From assembly GCF_900105735.1 (NCBI RefSeq), contig NZ_LT629793.1, positions 3,906,001 through 3,970,000 on the forward strand: a stretch of 64,000 bases of DNA. Direction: 5' to 3'. This document shows, piece by piece, positions 49,112-57,154 of this stretch. Both the position numbers and the translations under genes were made by a program. Below the pieces are notes generated by a model. The model saw only the letters and a program-made list of their open reading frames with translations, searched no databases and was not told where the DNA came from. Position 1 is the first letter of the stretch; the number at the start of each line of letters is the position of its first letter. Source of the DNA: Pseudomonas yamanorum. Its GTDB lineage: Bacteria > Pseudomonadota > Gammaproteobacteria > Pseudomonadales > Pseudomonadaceae.

Positions 49112-50059
49112 TTACTTGGCGAGATACGCTTTGACGGCCTCCAGACCGGGTTTGCCATCGACGGTGGTGACACCAGCCAACCAGGTGTCGAGCACTTGCG
49201 GGTTCTTCTTCAGCCACGCCTTGGCGGCGGCGTCAGGCTTCATTTTGTCGTCCAGGACGTTACCCATCAGGGTGCTTTCCATGTTCAGGGTGAACGACAG
49301 GTTTTTCAGCAACTGGCCCACGTTGGTGCATTCCTGGGTGTAGCCCTTGCGGACGTTGGTGTAGATGGTGGCCTGGCCGTAGTTGGGGCCGAATGAATCA
49401 TCACCCCCGGTCAGGTACTTCATCTTGAAGCGGGTGTTCATCGGGTGCGGTTCCCAGCCGAGGAACACGATGGCCTGGTCGCGCTTGGTGGCGCGTTCCA
49501 CCTGCGAGAGCATCCCGGCTTCGCTGGATTCGACCACTTTGAAGCCTGCGGTTTTCAGGCCGAAAGCGTCTTTGTCGATAAGGGTCTGGATGGTGCGGTT
49601 GCCATCGTTACCCGGCTCGATCCCGTAGATCTTGCCGCCCAGCTCATCCTTGAATTTGACGATGTCGGCGAAGTCTTTCAGGCCCTTGTTGTACAGCGCT
49701 TCCGGTACGGCCAGGGTGTACTTGGCGTTTTCCAGGTTGGCGCGCACGGTTTCCACGGTGCCGGCATCACGGTACTGCTTGATGTCGTTTTCCATGGTCG
49801 GCATCCAGTTGCCGAGGAAGATGTCCATGTTCTTGCCGTCGGCCAGGGACTTGTAGGTCACCGGTACGGAAATCATCGTGGTGCGGGGTTTGTAGCCGAG
49901 GCCCTTGAGGACTTCGCTGGTGGTGGCGGTGGTGACGGTGATGTCGGTCCAGCCGACATCGGAGAAGTTGACGGTCTGGCATTGCGCCGGTTCTGCAGCG
50001 TGAGCCAGGACTGGCAGACTCAGCATGGCGGCCAACAACAACGACGGGGAACCTTTCAT
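49112..50059 (-). CDS. cbcX: Choline/betaine-binding periplasmic protein
   Basis: 315 residues from the ATG at 50059. Signal peptide cleaved after AHA (residue about 21). OpuAC-type binding protein with the aromatic-cage tryptophans DVGWTDITVTT, FLGNWMPTM and FLGWEPHPMN that bind the quaternary ammonium. Also CxxV-type pairs (QCQTVNF, ECTNVGQ) that may form a disulfide. Homologous to CaiX at the far end of the island. Delivers choline to CbcWV. Confidence 0.93.
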   Translation of the reverse strand: MKGSPSLLLAAMLSLPVLAHAAEPAQCQTVNFSDVGWTDITVTTATTSEVLKGLGYKPRTTMISVPVTYKSLADGKNMDIFLGNWMPTMENDIKQYRDAGTVETVRANLENAKYTLAVPEALYNKGLKDFADIVKFKDELGGKIYGIEPGNDGNRTIQTLIDKDAFGLKTAGFKVVESSEAGMLSQVERATKRDQAIVFLGWEPHPMNTRFKMKYLTGGDDSFGPNYGQATIYTNVRKGYTQECTNVGQLLKNLSFTLNMESTLMGNVLDDKMKPDAAAKAWLKKNPQVLDTWLAGVTTVDGKPGLEAVKAYLAK

Positions 50060-50207
50060 GGGGGTGGACTCCTGGTGTTTTTCTGGCGGCGATAACACCG
50101 CGCTTATAGGTGTTGCGGTTGGGCGTGCGGCACAGCTCTGCCACGCAACTGTGCAAACGAGTCGAGACTGATCATGTACCAGTGAAAATCTGACGCCTAC
50201 AGGGGGC

Positions 50208-50240
50208 GTCGTATCCAGTACAGGGATGGTCGTATCCAGT
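50208..50240. promoter_or_regulatory. Direct repeats, candidate GbdR activator sites
   Basis: GTCGTATCCAGT occurs twice, starting at 50208 and 50229, so the copies are 21 bases apart: two turns of the helix, on one face. AraC-family activators bind such direct repeats. GbdR, encoded 2 kb away, is the likely protein. Confidence 0.5.
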
Positions 50241-50446
50241 GTCGGTGACGTCGCTTACAGATTTTTTCAACGGCAAAACTGCACTTTTTACCGATCTGAA
50301 CCGCAAAAAACGGCCAAAACGTCGCCTTCCACAACAGCGGCGCTGATGAGCATGGGTACGTCGGTGTGAGACGCCGTGAGCGCCAACAAAAGCTTGATGA
50401 TGGCCGCATCTGGGCGGATTGCGACATGAGCGTAGCAGCTCCGTCA

Positions 50447-50467
50447 CCAGGCGTTATTTGCGCCTGG
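50447..50467 (+). promoter_or_regulatory. Leader hairpin of sdaB
   Basis: CCAGGCG and CGCCTGG form a perfect 7-bp stem with a 7-base loop, 28 bases upstream of the sdaB start codon. No T run follows, so it may shape the leader rather than terminate. Confidence 0.4.
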
Positions 50468-50495
50468 CCTGTGCTCATCGAGGAGTTTCACGTCA

Positions 50496-51872
50496 ATGGC
50501 TATCAGCGTTTTCGACCTGTTCAAGATCGGCATTGGGCCTTCGAGTTCTCACACCGTCGGCCCCATGCGCGCCGCGGCGTTGTTCGTTCAAGGATTACGT
50601 GAACGTGATGTGTTGGAACAAGTCAGGCGCATCGAAGTTCAGCTGTATGGCTCCTTATCGGCCACCGGCATCGGTCACGGCAGTGATAACGCCGTGATCA
50701 TGGGCCTGATGGGCGAGTGGCCGGATGCGATCGATCCATCGCAGATCGGCGTCCGCATCGAAACCCTGCGCGAGACCCACACACTGCTGCTGGACGGACA
50801 TTTGCCGGTGCCTTTCTTATGGGCGCGGGACATGCGCCTGATCGACGAAAACCTGCCGTTCCACCCCAATGCCATGACCCTGGTGGTGTTCGGTGATAAC
50901 GGCGAGCTGCACCGTGACACCTACTACTCGGTGGGCGGCGGGTTTGTGGTGGATGAAGCCCAGGCCAACAGCGGCGTGGCGGACATGGACCGCACCGAGT
51001 TGCCCTATGATTTTTCCAGTGCGGTGGAGTTGCTGCAGTTGTGCAAGACCCACAACCTGCGGGTCGCTGAGCTGATGTTGGCGAACGAAAAAACCTGGCG
51101 CTCGGAAGAAGAGATCCGCAGCGGGCTGATGAAGCTTTGGCGCGCCATGCAGGATTGCGTGGAGCAAGGCCTCAAGCACGAAGGCATCCTTCCCGGCGGC
51201 CTCAATGTAAGGCGGCGTGCAGCCAAGTTGCACCGCAGCTTGCAGGAGCTGGGCAAACCGAATGTGATCGGCTCGACCTTGAGCGCGATGGAGTGGGTCA
51301 ACCTGTTCGCCCTGGCGGTGAATGAAGAAAACGCCGCCGGCGGGCGCATGGTCACGGCACCGACCAACGGCGCGGCGGGGATCATCCCGGCGGTGCTGCA
51401 CTACTTTATGAAGTTCAGCGAAGAGGTGACCGAGGCCAACGTCGTCGACTATTTCCTCGGCGCGGCGGCGGTGGGCATCCTGTGTAAAAAGAACGCGTCG
51501 ATTTCGGGTGCCGAAGTCGGTTGCCAGGGTGAAGTCGGTTCGGCGTGCGCCATGGCGGCGGCGGGGCTGGCGGAAATCCTCGGTGCTACGCCGGAGCAAT
51601 TGTGCAACGCGGCGGAGATCGGCCTGGAACACAACCTCGGCCTGACCTGCGATCCGGTAGGCGGGTTGGTGCAGGTGCCATGCATCGAGCGTAATGCGAT
51701 TGCAGCGGTGAAGGCGATCAACGCGGCGCAGATGGCGCTGCGGGGTGATGGCCAGCACTTTATCTCCCTGGACCGGGTGATCCGCACCATGCGGGATACC
51801 GGGGCGGATATGCATGACAAGTACAAGGAAACATCGCGGGGCGGGTTGGCGGTGAGTGCGGTGGAGTGTTGA
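50496..51872 (+). CDS. sdaB: L-serine ammonia-lyase (serine dehydratase), iron-sulfur type
   Basis: 458 residues with AGGAG nine bases before the ATG. Single-chain form: beta domain (SVFDLFKIGIGPSSSHTVGPMRAAA, residues 3-27) and alpha domain with TAPTNGAAGIIPAVLHY near 285 and cluster cysteines in GILCKKN, EVGCQGEVGSACAMA, LTCDPVGG and VQVPCIERN. It converts serine to pyruvate and ammonia. In this island serine is the end product of choline and betaine breakdown (via sarcosine and glycine), which explains the location; divergent from cbcXWV. Confidence 0.96.
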   Translation: MAISVFDLFKIGIGPSSSHTVGPMRAAALFVQGLRERDVLEQVRRIEVQLYGSLSATGIGHGSDNAVIMGLMGEWPDAIDPSQIGVRIETLRETHTLLLDGHLPVPFLWARDMRLIDENLPFHPNAMTLVVFGDNGELHRDTYYSVGGGFVVDEAQANSGVADMDRTELPYDFSSAVELLQLCKTHNLRVAELMLANEKTWRSEEEIRSGLMKLWRAMQDCVEQGLKHEGILPGGLNVRRRAAKLHRSLQELGKPNVIGSTLSAMEWVNLFALAVNEENAAGGRMVTAPTNGAAGIIPAVLHYFMKFSEEVTEANVVDYFLGAAAVGILCKKNASISGAEVGCQGEVGSACAMAAAGLAEILGATPEQLCNAAEIGLEHNLGLTCDPVGGLVQVPCIERNAIAAVKAINAAQMALRGDGQHFISLDRVIRTMRDTGADMHDKYKETSRGGLAVSAVEC

Positions 51873-51896
51873 TCCAGACAGACCGCGTCGCCTGCA

Positions 51897-51979
51897 TTCG
51901 CGAGCAAGCCCGCTCCCACATTCGACCGAGTTCCTACTGAAAAAACGCGGTCAAGTGTGGGAGCGGGCTTGCTCGAGAA
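51897..51979. repeat. REPIN, both arms GGGCTTGCTCGCGAA type
   Basis: Opposed REP copies after the sdaB stop; one arm carries TCGAGAA instead of TCGCGAA. Confidence 0.8.
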
Positions 51980-52092
51980 TGCGGTAGACCAGGCAACACT
52001 GCTCATAAAGTGAACACCGACACCCACAAGCGCCACCTTTTAGCGCGTCGCAATTAGATAAGTAGCTCCCAAACGATTTCCCGCCCCGACCC

Positions 52093-52119
52093 TCTGTCAC
52101 TCGTGCTTGTGGTGACAGA
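52093..52119. promoter_or_regulatory. Dyad upstream of gbdR, candidate enhancer-binding site
   Basis: TCTGTCAC and GTGACAGA are perfect inverted 8-base arms with 11 bases between, about 175 bases upstream of the sigma-54 promoter: the usual distance of an enhancer. The TGTCAC/GTGACA core resembles sites described for the activator CbrB. A weak terminator of sdaB is the alternative. Confidence 0.4.
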
Positions 52120-52291
52120 CTTTTCCCACGTCGTTTCGCTCCCTTCCCACAAGTGCTACCGATCTGCTCACACACCCTGAGCCTGCGTCCTCTGACGTCT
52201 TTTTCGGGTCATATCCCCCACTCCATGCGCGGGCTTATATAGACACGTCATGAGGTCGTTTTCAGGAGTTATTGAATACGCATTCAACTTT

Positions 52292-52307
52292 AGGCATGGC
52301 ATTTGCT
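52292..52307 (+). promoter_or_regulatory. Sigma-54 promoter of gbdR
   Basis: AGGCATGGCATTTGCT has GG and GC ten bases apart and TTGCT intact, two bases off the sigma-54 consensus. A start near 52318 gives a leader of about 95 bases. Nitrogen- or carbon-dependent control of gbdR through NtrC or CbrB fits a pathway that yields both. Confidence 0.65.
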
Positions 52308-52413
52308 CTATCAATACAAAGCCTCTCGCCATAGGAGTTTCCTTAAGGTGGTGAGCGCAATAACAAGAGCCTCGCCTGAGGCCATCACCCGCTTTGTGTG
52401 AGGAGATACCGCG

Positions 52414-53517
52414 ATGACGTCGTTCAACTCAGGGGCTCAACCCCAGAACCGTGCGCCTCAATCCATCGGCTTTTTGCTGCTGGACAATTTCACGCTGATT
52501 TCCCTGGCCTCCGCAGTCGAACCCCTGCGCATGGCCAACCAACTCTCCGGCCGCGAGCTGTATCGCTGGACGACGTTGAGTGTGGACGGAAACCAGGTGT
52601 GGGCCAGCGACGGTCTGCAAATCACCCCCGATGCCTCCATGCACAAAGCCCCGGCCCTGGACACTGTGATCGTCTGCGGCGGCGTGGGTATCCAGCGCAC
52701 CGTGACCCGTGAACACGTGTCGTGGCTGCAAAGCCAGGCGCGCCAGTCCCGTCGCCTTGGCGCCGTGTGCACCGGCAGCTGGGCCCTGGCCTGCGCCGGC
52801 CTGCTGGACGGTTTTGATTGCAGCGTGCACTGGGAATGCCTGGCGTCGATGCAGGAAGCTTTCCCTCGCGTGGCCATGAGCACACGCCTGTTCACCCTCG
52901 ACCGCAACCGCTTCACCAGCTCCGGCGGCACCGCGCCGCTGGACATGATGCTGCACCTGATCAGCCGCGACCACGGCCGTGAATTGTCGGCGGCGATCTC
53001 CGAGATGTTTGTGTACGAGCGCATCCGCAACGAACAGGATCACCAGCGTGTGCCGCTCAAGCACATGCTCGGCACCAACCAGCCGAAACTGCAGGAAATC
53101 GTCGCGCTGATGGAAGCCAACCTGGAAGAGCCGATCGACCTCGACGAACTGGCGGTGTACGTCGCGGTTTCCCGGCGTCAGCTGGAGCGGCTGTTCCAGA
53201 AATACCTGCACTGTTCGCCGTCGCGCTACTACCTCAAGTTGCGCCTGATCCGTGCTCGGCAGTTGCTCAAGCAAACGCCGATGTCGATCATCGAAGTGGC
53301 GTCGGTGTGCGGGTTTGTCTCCACGCCGCACTTCTCCAAGTGCTACCGCGAATACTTCGGCATTCCGCCGCGGGATGAGCGCGTGGGTTCCAATACCACG
53401 CAGCAGGTGGCGATGATGCCGATTCCGCAGGCGCTGGTGTTGTCACCGTTGTCCGGGCCGTTGTCGGCGTTGAGCCAGGCCAGGAATGAGTCGACTTTCG
53501 CCAGCGTAAGGCTCTAG
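52414..53517 (+). CDS. gbdR: AraC-family activator GbdR of glycine betaine catabolism
   Basis: 367 residues from the ATG at 52414. N-terminal DJ-1/PfpI-like domain (IGFLLLDNFTLISLASAVEPLRMAN near 20 and VCTGSWALACAGLLDG near 117, with the Cys nucleophile position kept), and a C-terminal AraC double helix-turn-helix (DLDELAVYVAVSRRQLERLFQKYLHCSPSRYYLKLRLIRARQLL near 245 and ASVCGFVSTPHFSKCYREYFG). GbdR senses glycine betaine and dimethylglycine and turns on cbcXWV, sdaB, dgc and gbc genes in Pseudomonas. It lies between sdaB and the carnitine cluster. Confidence 0.95.
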   Translation: MTSFNSGAQPQNRAPQSIGFLLLDNFTLISLASAVEPLRMANQLSGRELYRWTTLSVDGNQVWASDGLQITPDASMHKAPALDTVIVCGGVGIQRTVTREHVSWLQSQARQSRRLGAVCTGSWALACAGLLDGFDCSVHWECLASMQEAFPRVAMSTRLFTLDRNRFTSSGGTAPLDMMLHLISRDHGRELSAAISEMFVYERIRNEQDHQRVPLKHMLGTNQPKLQEIVALMEANLEEPIDLDELAVYVAVSRRQLERLFQKYLHCSPSRYYLKLRLIRARQLLKQTPMSIIEVASVCGFVSTPHFSKCYREYFGIPPRDERVGSNTTQQVAMMPIPQALVLSPLSGPLSALSQARNESTFASVRL

Positions 53518-53531
53518 ACCGCGTCGCCTGC

Positions 53532-53614
53532 ATCGCAGGCAAGCCAGCTCTCACACTTGACCGCGTTTTTTCAGTAGGAACGCGGTCGAATGTGGGAGCG
53601 GGCTTGCTCGCGAA
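53532..53614. repeat. REPIN, hybrid arms
   Basis: Left arm the complement of CTGGCTTGCCTGCGAT, right arm GGGCTTGCTCGCGAA, downstream of gbdR. Confidence 0.8.
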
Positions 53615-53623
53615 TGCGGTATA

Positions 53624-53887
53624 TCAGGCGCCAGAGTTCTGCCGAAACTGCACCAACGCCGGCAACAACTGCTTGTCGATCGCCTGCCTCACCGCCGGCA
53701 AGATCGTCGCGCTGCCGGTGTACATCTGCTCAACCATGTTCTTCAGCGCCTTGGCCCGCGCTTCACTCAAGCCGCGCACCGCACATTCACAAGCCTGCTC
53801 GGCGGTAGCGCCGCTGGACACTTCGAAACCCAACGACCGCAGCTGGCCCAGCAGGTCATCCTGGTCAATCAAATCCGCGTGCATCAT
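53624..53887 (-). CDS. Small conserved hypothetical protein next to gbdR
   Basis: 87 residues from the ATG at 53887, which has AAGGA eight bases upstream. Acidic and mostly helical: ADLIDQDDLLGQLRSLGFEVSS, then a Cys pair EQACECAVRGLSEARAKALKNM and the tail LLPALVQFRQNSGA. No family recognised. It converges on gbdR and is divergent from the candidate small RNA at 54.03 kb. A gene in this position is known in other Pseudomonas, which supports that it is real, but no function is known. Confidence 0.7.
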   Translation of the reverse strand: MMHADLIDQDDLLGQLRSLGFEVSSGATAEQACECAVRGLSEARAKALKNMVEQMYTGSATILPAVRQAIDKQLLPALVQFRQNSGA

Positions 53888-54023
53888 GACGTTTATCCTT
53901 GTTAGGGGAGCGGGGGACTGAGGTCGATTCTGGTAGGCCATCACCGAGTCGGCAAGGCCTGAATTCGCGAATGTCCGGCACACCTATGAACAGGTCGTTT
54001 TCGGCTAACTCGCAAGGCAGGGG

Positions 54024-54050
54024 AGTGTGCACACTGGCACCAAGCAAGCA
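54024..54050 (+). promoter_or_regulatory. Palindrome overlapping a sigma-54-like promoter
   Basis: AGTGTGCACACT (54024-54035) is a perfect 12-base palindrome whose end is the T of TGGCACCAAGCAAGCA (54035-54050), a GG-N10-GC element matching the sigma-54 -24/-12 pattern except for AA in place of TT at -12. Confidence 0.5.
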
Positions 54051-54060
54051 GCTTGAAGGT

Positions 54061-54137
54061 TTGGTCACCCTCGGGATGCGCAGCTCAAACAAAGCACTCT
54101 GCCCCGATCCTGTCACGGCTGGATCGGGGCTTTTTTT
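54061..54137 (+). ncRNA. Candidate small RNA ending in a strong terminator
   Basis: Predicted transcript of about 77 bases. Its 3' end is a perfect 10-bp stem GCCCCGATCC/GGATCGGGGC with a 10-base loop and seven T residues; before it is an A-rich single-stranded stretch (CTCAAACAAAG). No protein gene reads into this terminator from the left; gbdR ends 580 bases before it, beyond a gene on the other strand. Confidence 0.5.
54101..54137 (+). terminator. Strong rho-independent terminator without an upstream gene on its strand
   Basis: Ten-base stem GCCCCGATCC/GGATCGGGGC followed by TTTTTTT on the plus strand. On the minus strand no T run follows, so it is not the terminator of the dioxygenase gene. 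Confidence 0.85.
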
Positions 54138-54168
54138 GGCTGGGATTTGTGGGGGCGCAACTGGCCTC

Positions 54169-54240
54169 ATCGCAGGCAAGCCAGCTCCCACATTTGAAGG
54201 TATTCACAAATCAAAATGTGGGAGCTGGCTTGCCTGCGAT
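54169..54240. repeat. REPIN, both arms CTGGCTTGCCTGCGAT type
   Basis: Opposed REP copies immediately after the stop of the dioxygenase gene. Confidence 0.85.
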
Positions 54241-54246
54241 AGCGGT

Positions 54247-55407
54247 CTACCTCTGCAACACCAATATCCTGGACAGCAGTTCATCGCGGTCGATGTAGCA
54301 GCCCTGGAAATGCCGGGCGCCGGACGCCGGGTCGAAGGCATTGCGCGCATGCAGGGTCCGGCGATTATCAAAGCACCACAGCTCGCCCGGATTCAGCCGT
54401 TTGACCAGCCGAAAACGCTCCTCCCGGGTCATCGCAATAAACCGCCGATAGGCGCGATACAGCAAGGGCATCTGCTCTGCCGGTGCCTCAAATGGCCCGC
54501 GCAGAAAGTTGGCCATGCGAATCTCGGCGACCTCCCCCAACGCATCCAGCGCAATGATTGGCGCCAGCCGGCGATAGTCGCTGTGACGGTCCTTGTTGCG
54601 AAACTCCACCGGGATCTCGCACAGCGCGCGAAAGGCTTCGGGGTCTTCATCGCGCAACGCCCGGGCGATGGCGAAACCATCAACGAAAATACTCTCGCCA
54701 CCGTCGGCGTCGTTCACCAGGCAATGCAAAAACTGCAGCCCGGGTTGCAGCTCCCGCGTCGGCAAATCACTGTGCAGCGGCAGGTTGAAAGCGGTGTAGG
54801 CGTTGCTGTCGGCATCGGCCTTGGATTGCACGTTGAACAACACACCGAAGTTGCTCTCGCGGATGAACGAAATGCGCTTGGCGATCAGTGCCAGGGAGCC
54901 GGGTTCTGTGGGCACGCCACGCACTTGCGTAAGGCCGCTGTCACGCAGGGCCAGCAGCCAGTGCAGCAGGGCTTTCGGGTCTTCCATCAGTGCTGCGTAG
55001 TCGAATACGGGCAGCTCGAAACTACGGTCCCACAGTCTGGATTTCGGCTTGGCCGCCCGGCGTTCAGCGCGGGACTCATCGTCGTAGGCGTGCGCCCGCA
55101 GCCAGCCGGGATCGTACTGGCTGTGATGCCCGCCACTCCATTCAACCGTCAGCAAACCCTGGTCGATACGCGCGCTGACAGCCGTGAGGTGTTCGTCCAC
55201 ATCGACGATTTCCAGCACCTGCTCACGGGTCACGCTGTACACACAGGACGGGCACGGGCAGTTGTCCCGCAGCCACTGGTGATGGAACGGGCTGACCCGC
55301 CCATCGGCCCATTGCACGCTGAGGTGGTCGTTGTGCACCTGCACCTCGGCCAGGTCGCTGATCAGTGGGTAAGTACGGAAGTCGGCAACAGCAGCGGCGG
55401 TTTGCAT
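54247..55407 (-). CDS. Gamma-butyrobetaine dioxygenase-like 2-oxoglutarate/Fe(II) oxygenase
   Basis: 386 residues, the length of bacterial gamma-butyrobetaine hydroxylases. The N-terminal zinc domain has C50, C52 and C55 (NCPCPSCVY) and a histidine at 94-95; the oxygenase domain has the Fe ligands H212 and D214 (PLHSDLP) and H353 (RTLHARNAFD). This zinc-plus-oxygenase layout is that of BBOX enzymes, which make L-carnitine from gamma-butyrobetaine. Nine bases separate its start from the cdhB stop, so it is part of the carnitine operon, which strongly supports that reaction. Trimethyllysine hydroxylase activity is the chief alternative. Confidence 0.85.
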   Translation of the reverse strand: MQTAAAVADFRTYPLISDLAEVQVHNDHLSVQWADGRVSPFHHQWLRDNCPCPSCVYSVTREQVLEIVDVDEHLTAVSARIDQGLLTVEWSGGHHSQYDPGWLRAHAYDDESRAERRAAKPKSRLWDRSFELPVFDYAALMEDPKALLHWLLALRDSGLTQVRGVPTEPGSLALIAKRISFIRESNFGVLFNVQSKADADSNAYTAFNLPLHSDLPTRELQPGLQFLHCLVNDADGGESIFVDGFAIARALRDEDPEAFRALCEIPVEFRNKDRHSDYRRLAPIIALDALGEVAEIRMANFLRGPFEAPAEQMPLLYRAYRRFIAMTREERFRLVKRLNPGELWCFDNRRTLHARNAFDPASGARHFQGCYIDRDELLSRILVLQR

Positions 55408-55416
55408 GGCGATTCC

Positions 55417-55893
55417 TTATTTTTGGGGTGGCAGTCCAATCACGCGGCCGAGCAAGGCGGGTTTCGGCAGGTCGGTCTGTTCGGCGCGGATACTTGCAAG
55501 CTTGCCCAGCACTGCCTCGCTGAACGGCGCTGAGTGCGGGCCGGCGAGGTCGACGTGGAGCAACATTTGCTCGTTGCCGGCCAGCTCCTTTTCGTCGCCC
55601 ACCAGATGCAGGCTGTGATAGAGGTGCAAGCGTTTGCGGTCGTGGGCGATGAGTTGGGTGTGCACTTCGACGGCGGCGCCCAGCTTTACTTCGTGCAGGT
55701 AGTTGAGGTGCAACTCCAGGGTGAACAGCGAGTTGCCGCTGGCTTCGCGGTTTTCGCTGTCCAGGCCCAGGATGTCCATCAGCGCATCGGTGGCGTAGCT
55801 GAAGATCAGCAGGTAGAACGCATCGCGCAGGTGGCCGTTGTAGTCGACCCACTCGGGGAGGATTTTGGTGGTGTAGGTGGTCAATGCGGCCAT
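55417..55893 (-). CDS. cdhB: Betainyl-CoA thioesterase CdhB
   Basis: 158 residues from the ATG at 55893 (MAALTTYTTKIL). Hotdog-fold thioesterase of the 4-hydroxybenzoyl-CoA type: EWVDYNGHLRDAFYLLIFSYATDALMDILG (residues 13-42) with the active-site D and N-G-H motif, then NYLHEVKLGAAVEVHTQL. In carnitine degradation it hydrolyses betainyl-CoA made by CdhC to glycine betaine. A REPIN separates it from cdhA, and the dioxygenase follows nine bases on. Confidence 0.9.
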   Translation of the reverse strand: MAALTTYTTKILPEWVDYNGHLRDAFYLLIFSYATDALMDILGLDSENREASGNSLFTLELHLNYLHEVKLGAAVEVHTQLIAHDRKRLHLYHSLHLVGDEKELAGNEQMLLHVDLAGPHSAPFSEAVLGKLASIRAEQTDLPKPALLGRVIGLPPQK

Positions 55894-55924
55894 GGTTCGG
55901 TTCCCGGTAGGTACTCGGTCAAAA

Positions 55925-55996
55925 TGTGGGAGCTGGCTTGCCTGCGATGGCGGCGGTGAATCCAACATCGCTATCGCAGGCAAGCCAGCGCCCACA
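55925..55996. repeat. REPIN, both arms CTGGCTTGCCTGCGAT type
   Basis: Opposed REP copies in the spacer between cdhA and cdhB, inside the carnitine operon. Confidence 0.85.
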
Positions 55997-56011
55997 GAGA
56001 ATCAACAGCGA

Positions 56012-56977
56012 TTATTCGGCGAAGGTCATACCGTGTTTTTCCTTGGTCGTCTTCACTGCTTCCAGCACCGCCAGCAGGCAATCATCACGATAGCGCTCCA
56101 GGGCCGAAATGCTGTGTTTGCCCAACTGATCGCTGGTTCCATCCACCACGTCGTCAATCAACTTGTCGGTCAGTTCCGGGGCCGGCAAATAGGTCCACGG
56201 CAACTGCAACGCCGGGCCGAACTGCGCCATGAAGTGGCGCATCCCGGCATCACCGCCGGCCAGGGTATAGGTCAGGAACGTCCCCATGAATGACCAGCGC
56301 AAACCGGCGCCAAAGCGAATCGCATCGTCAATCTCGCCGGTGGTTGCCACGCCATCGTTGACCAAGTGCAACGCCTCACGCCACAAGGCTTCCAGCAGAC
56401 GGTCAGCGATAAAACCGGGCACTTCCTTACGCACATGCAAAGGGCGCATGCCGAGGGATTCGTACACGTTGATCGCTGCCTGAATCGCTTCCGGCGCGGT
56501 GTTCTTTCCGCCAACCACTTCAACCAATGGCAACAGGTAAACCGGGTTGAATGGATGGCCTACTACGCAGCGTTCCGGGTGCGTGGAACCTTCATAAAAC
56601 TCGCTCGGCAACAGCCCCGAAGTACTCGAGCCAATCAAGGCATTCGGCTTGGCCGCCGCGCTGATCTTGCTGTGCAATTCCAGCTTCAATTCCAGGCGTT
56701 CCGGGGCGCTTTCCTGGATGAAGTCGGCGTCTTTCACGCACTCTTCAATCGTGGCCACAAAGCGCAAGCGGTCTTGCGAGGCGCCGGGTGCCAGGCCTTG
56801 TTTCTCGAGTGCGCCCCAGGCATTCGCGACACGTTTGCGCAGGGCCGCTTCGGCACCAGGCGCCGGGTCCCAGGCCACCACATCCAGGCCATGGGCCAGG
56901 GCGCGGGATACCCAGCCGCTGCCGATAACGCCGCTGCCCAGCGCGGCGAAGGTTTTGATTCCAGTGATAAAGCTCAT
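56012..56977 (-). CDS. cdhA: L-carnitine 3-dehydrogenase
   Basis: 321 residues, 3-hydroxyacyl-CoA dehydrogenase family. NAD motif [28 protein letters not shown] (residues 10-37), [13 protein letters not shown] near 91, and the catalytic His in [20 protein letters not shown] near 140. It oxidises L-carnitine to 3-dehydrocarnitine, the substrate of CdhC next to it. The length and the immediate cdhC/cdhB neighbours separate it from fatty-acid enzymes. Confidence 0.95.
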   Translation of the reverse strand: MSFITGIKTFAALGSGVIGSGWVSRALAHGLDVVAWDPAPGAEAALRKRVANAWGALEKQGLAPGASQDRLRFVATIEECVKDADFIQESAPERLELKLELHSKISAAAKPNALIGSSTSGLLPSEFYEGSTHPERCVVGHPFNPVYLLPLVEVVGGKNTAPEAIQAAINVYESLGMRPLHVRKEVPGFIADRLLEALWREALHLVNDGVATTGEIDDAIRFGAGLRWSFMGTFLTYTLAGGDAGMRHFMAQFGPALQLPWTYLPAPELTDKLIDDVVDGTSDQLGKHSISALERYRDDCLLAVLEAVKTTKEKHGMTFAE

Positions 56978-57027
56978 GGCAAATTCCTAAAGAGTTCGGT
57001 GATTCTGTGTGAGAGCCAAGATCAAAA

Positions 57028-57117
57028 TGTGGGAGCGGGCTTGCTCGCGAAAGCGGTGTGTCAGTTGATGCATTCGGTGGCTGATCCACCGCTTTCGCGA
57101 GCAAGCCCGCTCCCACA
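57028..57117. repeat. REPIN, both arms GGGCTTGCTCGCGAA type
   Basis: Opposed REP copies between cdhC and cdhA, with a long near-palindromic spacer. Confidence 0.85.
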
Positions 57118-57154
57118 TTTGATTCGGTTCCTGCAGGGCGTCGTGTGGTGAGCC

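Larger units (their letters stand above)
50060..50495. other. 436-base divergent region between cbcXWV and sdaB
   Basis: Promoter space of two divergent units that take part in the same catabolic route. It contains a pair of 12-base direct repeats at 50208-50240, a small stem GACGCC/GGCGTC (50192-50210) overlapping the first repeat, and a leader hairpin CCAGGCG/CGCCTGG at 50447-50467, 28 bases before sdaB. Confidence 0.6.
51873..52413. other. 541-base region upstream of gbdR
   Basis: Holds a REPIN (51897-51979), a perfect dyad TCTGTCAC/GTGACAGA (52093-52119), a 6-bp dyad TTGAAT/ATTCAA (52272-52287) and a sigma-54 promoter at 52292-52307. No open frame with a credible start was found. Confidence 0.6.
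53888..54246. other. 359-base intergenic region with a candidate small RNA
   Basis: Contains no credible open frame for a protein but holds a palindrome, a sigma-54-like promoter, a strong plus-strand terminator with no upstream plus-strand gene, and a REPIN (54169-54240). Confidence 0.6.
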
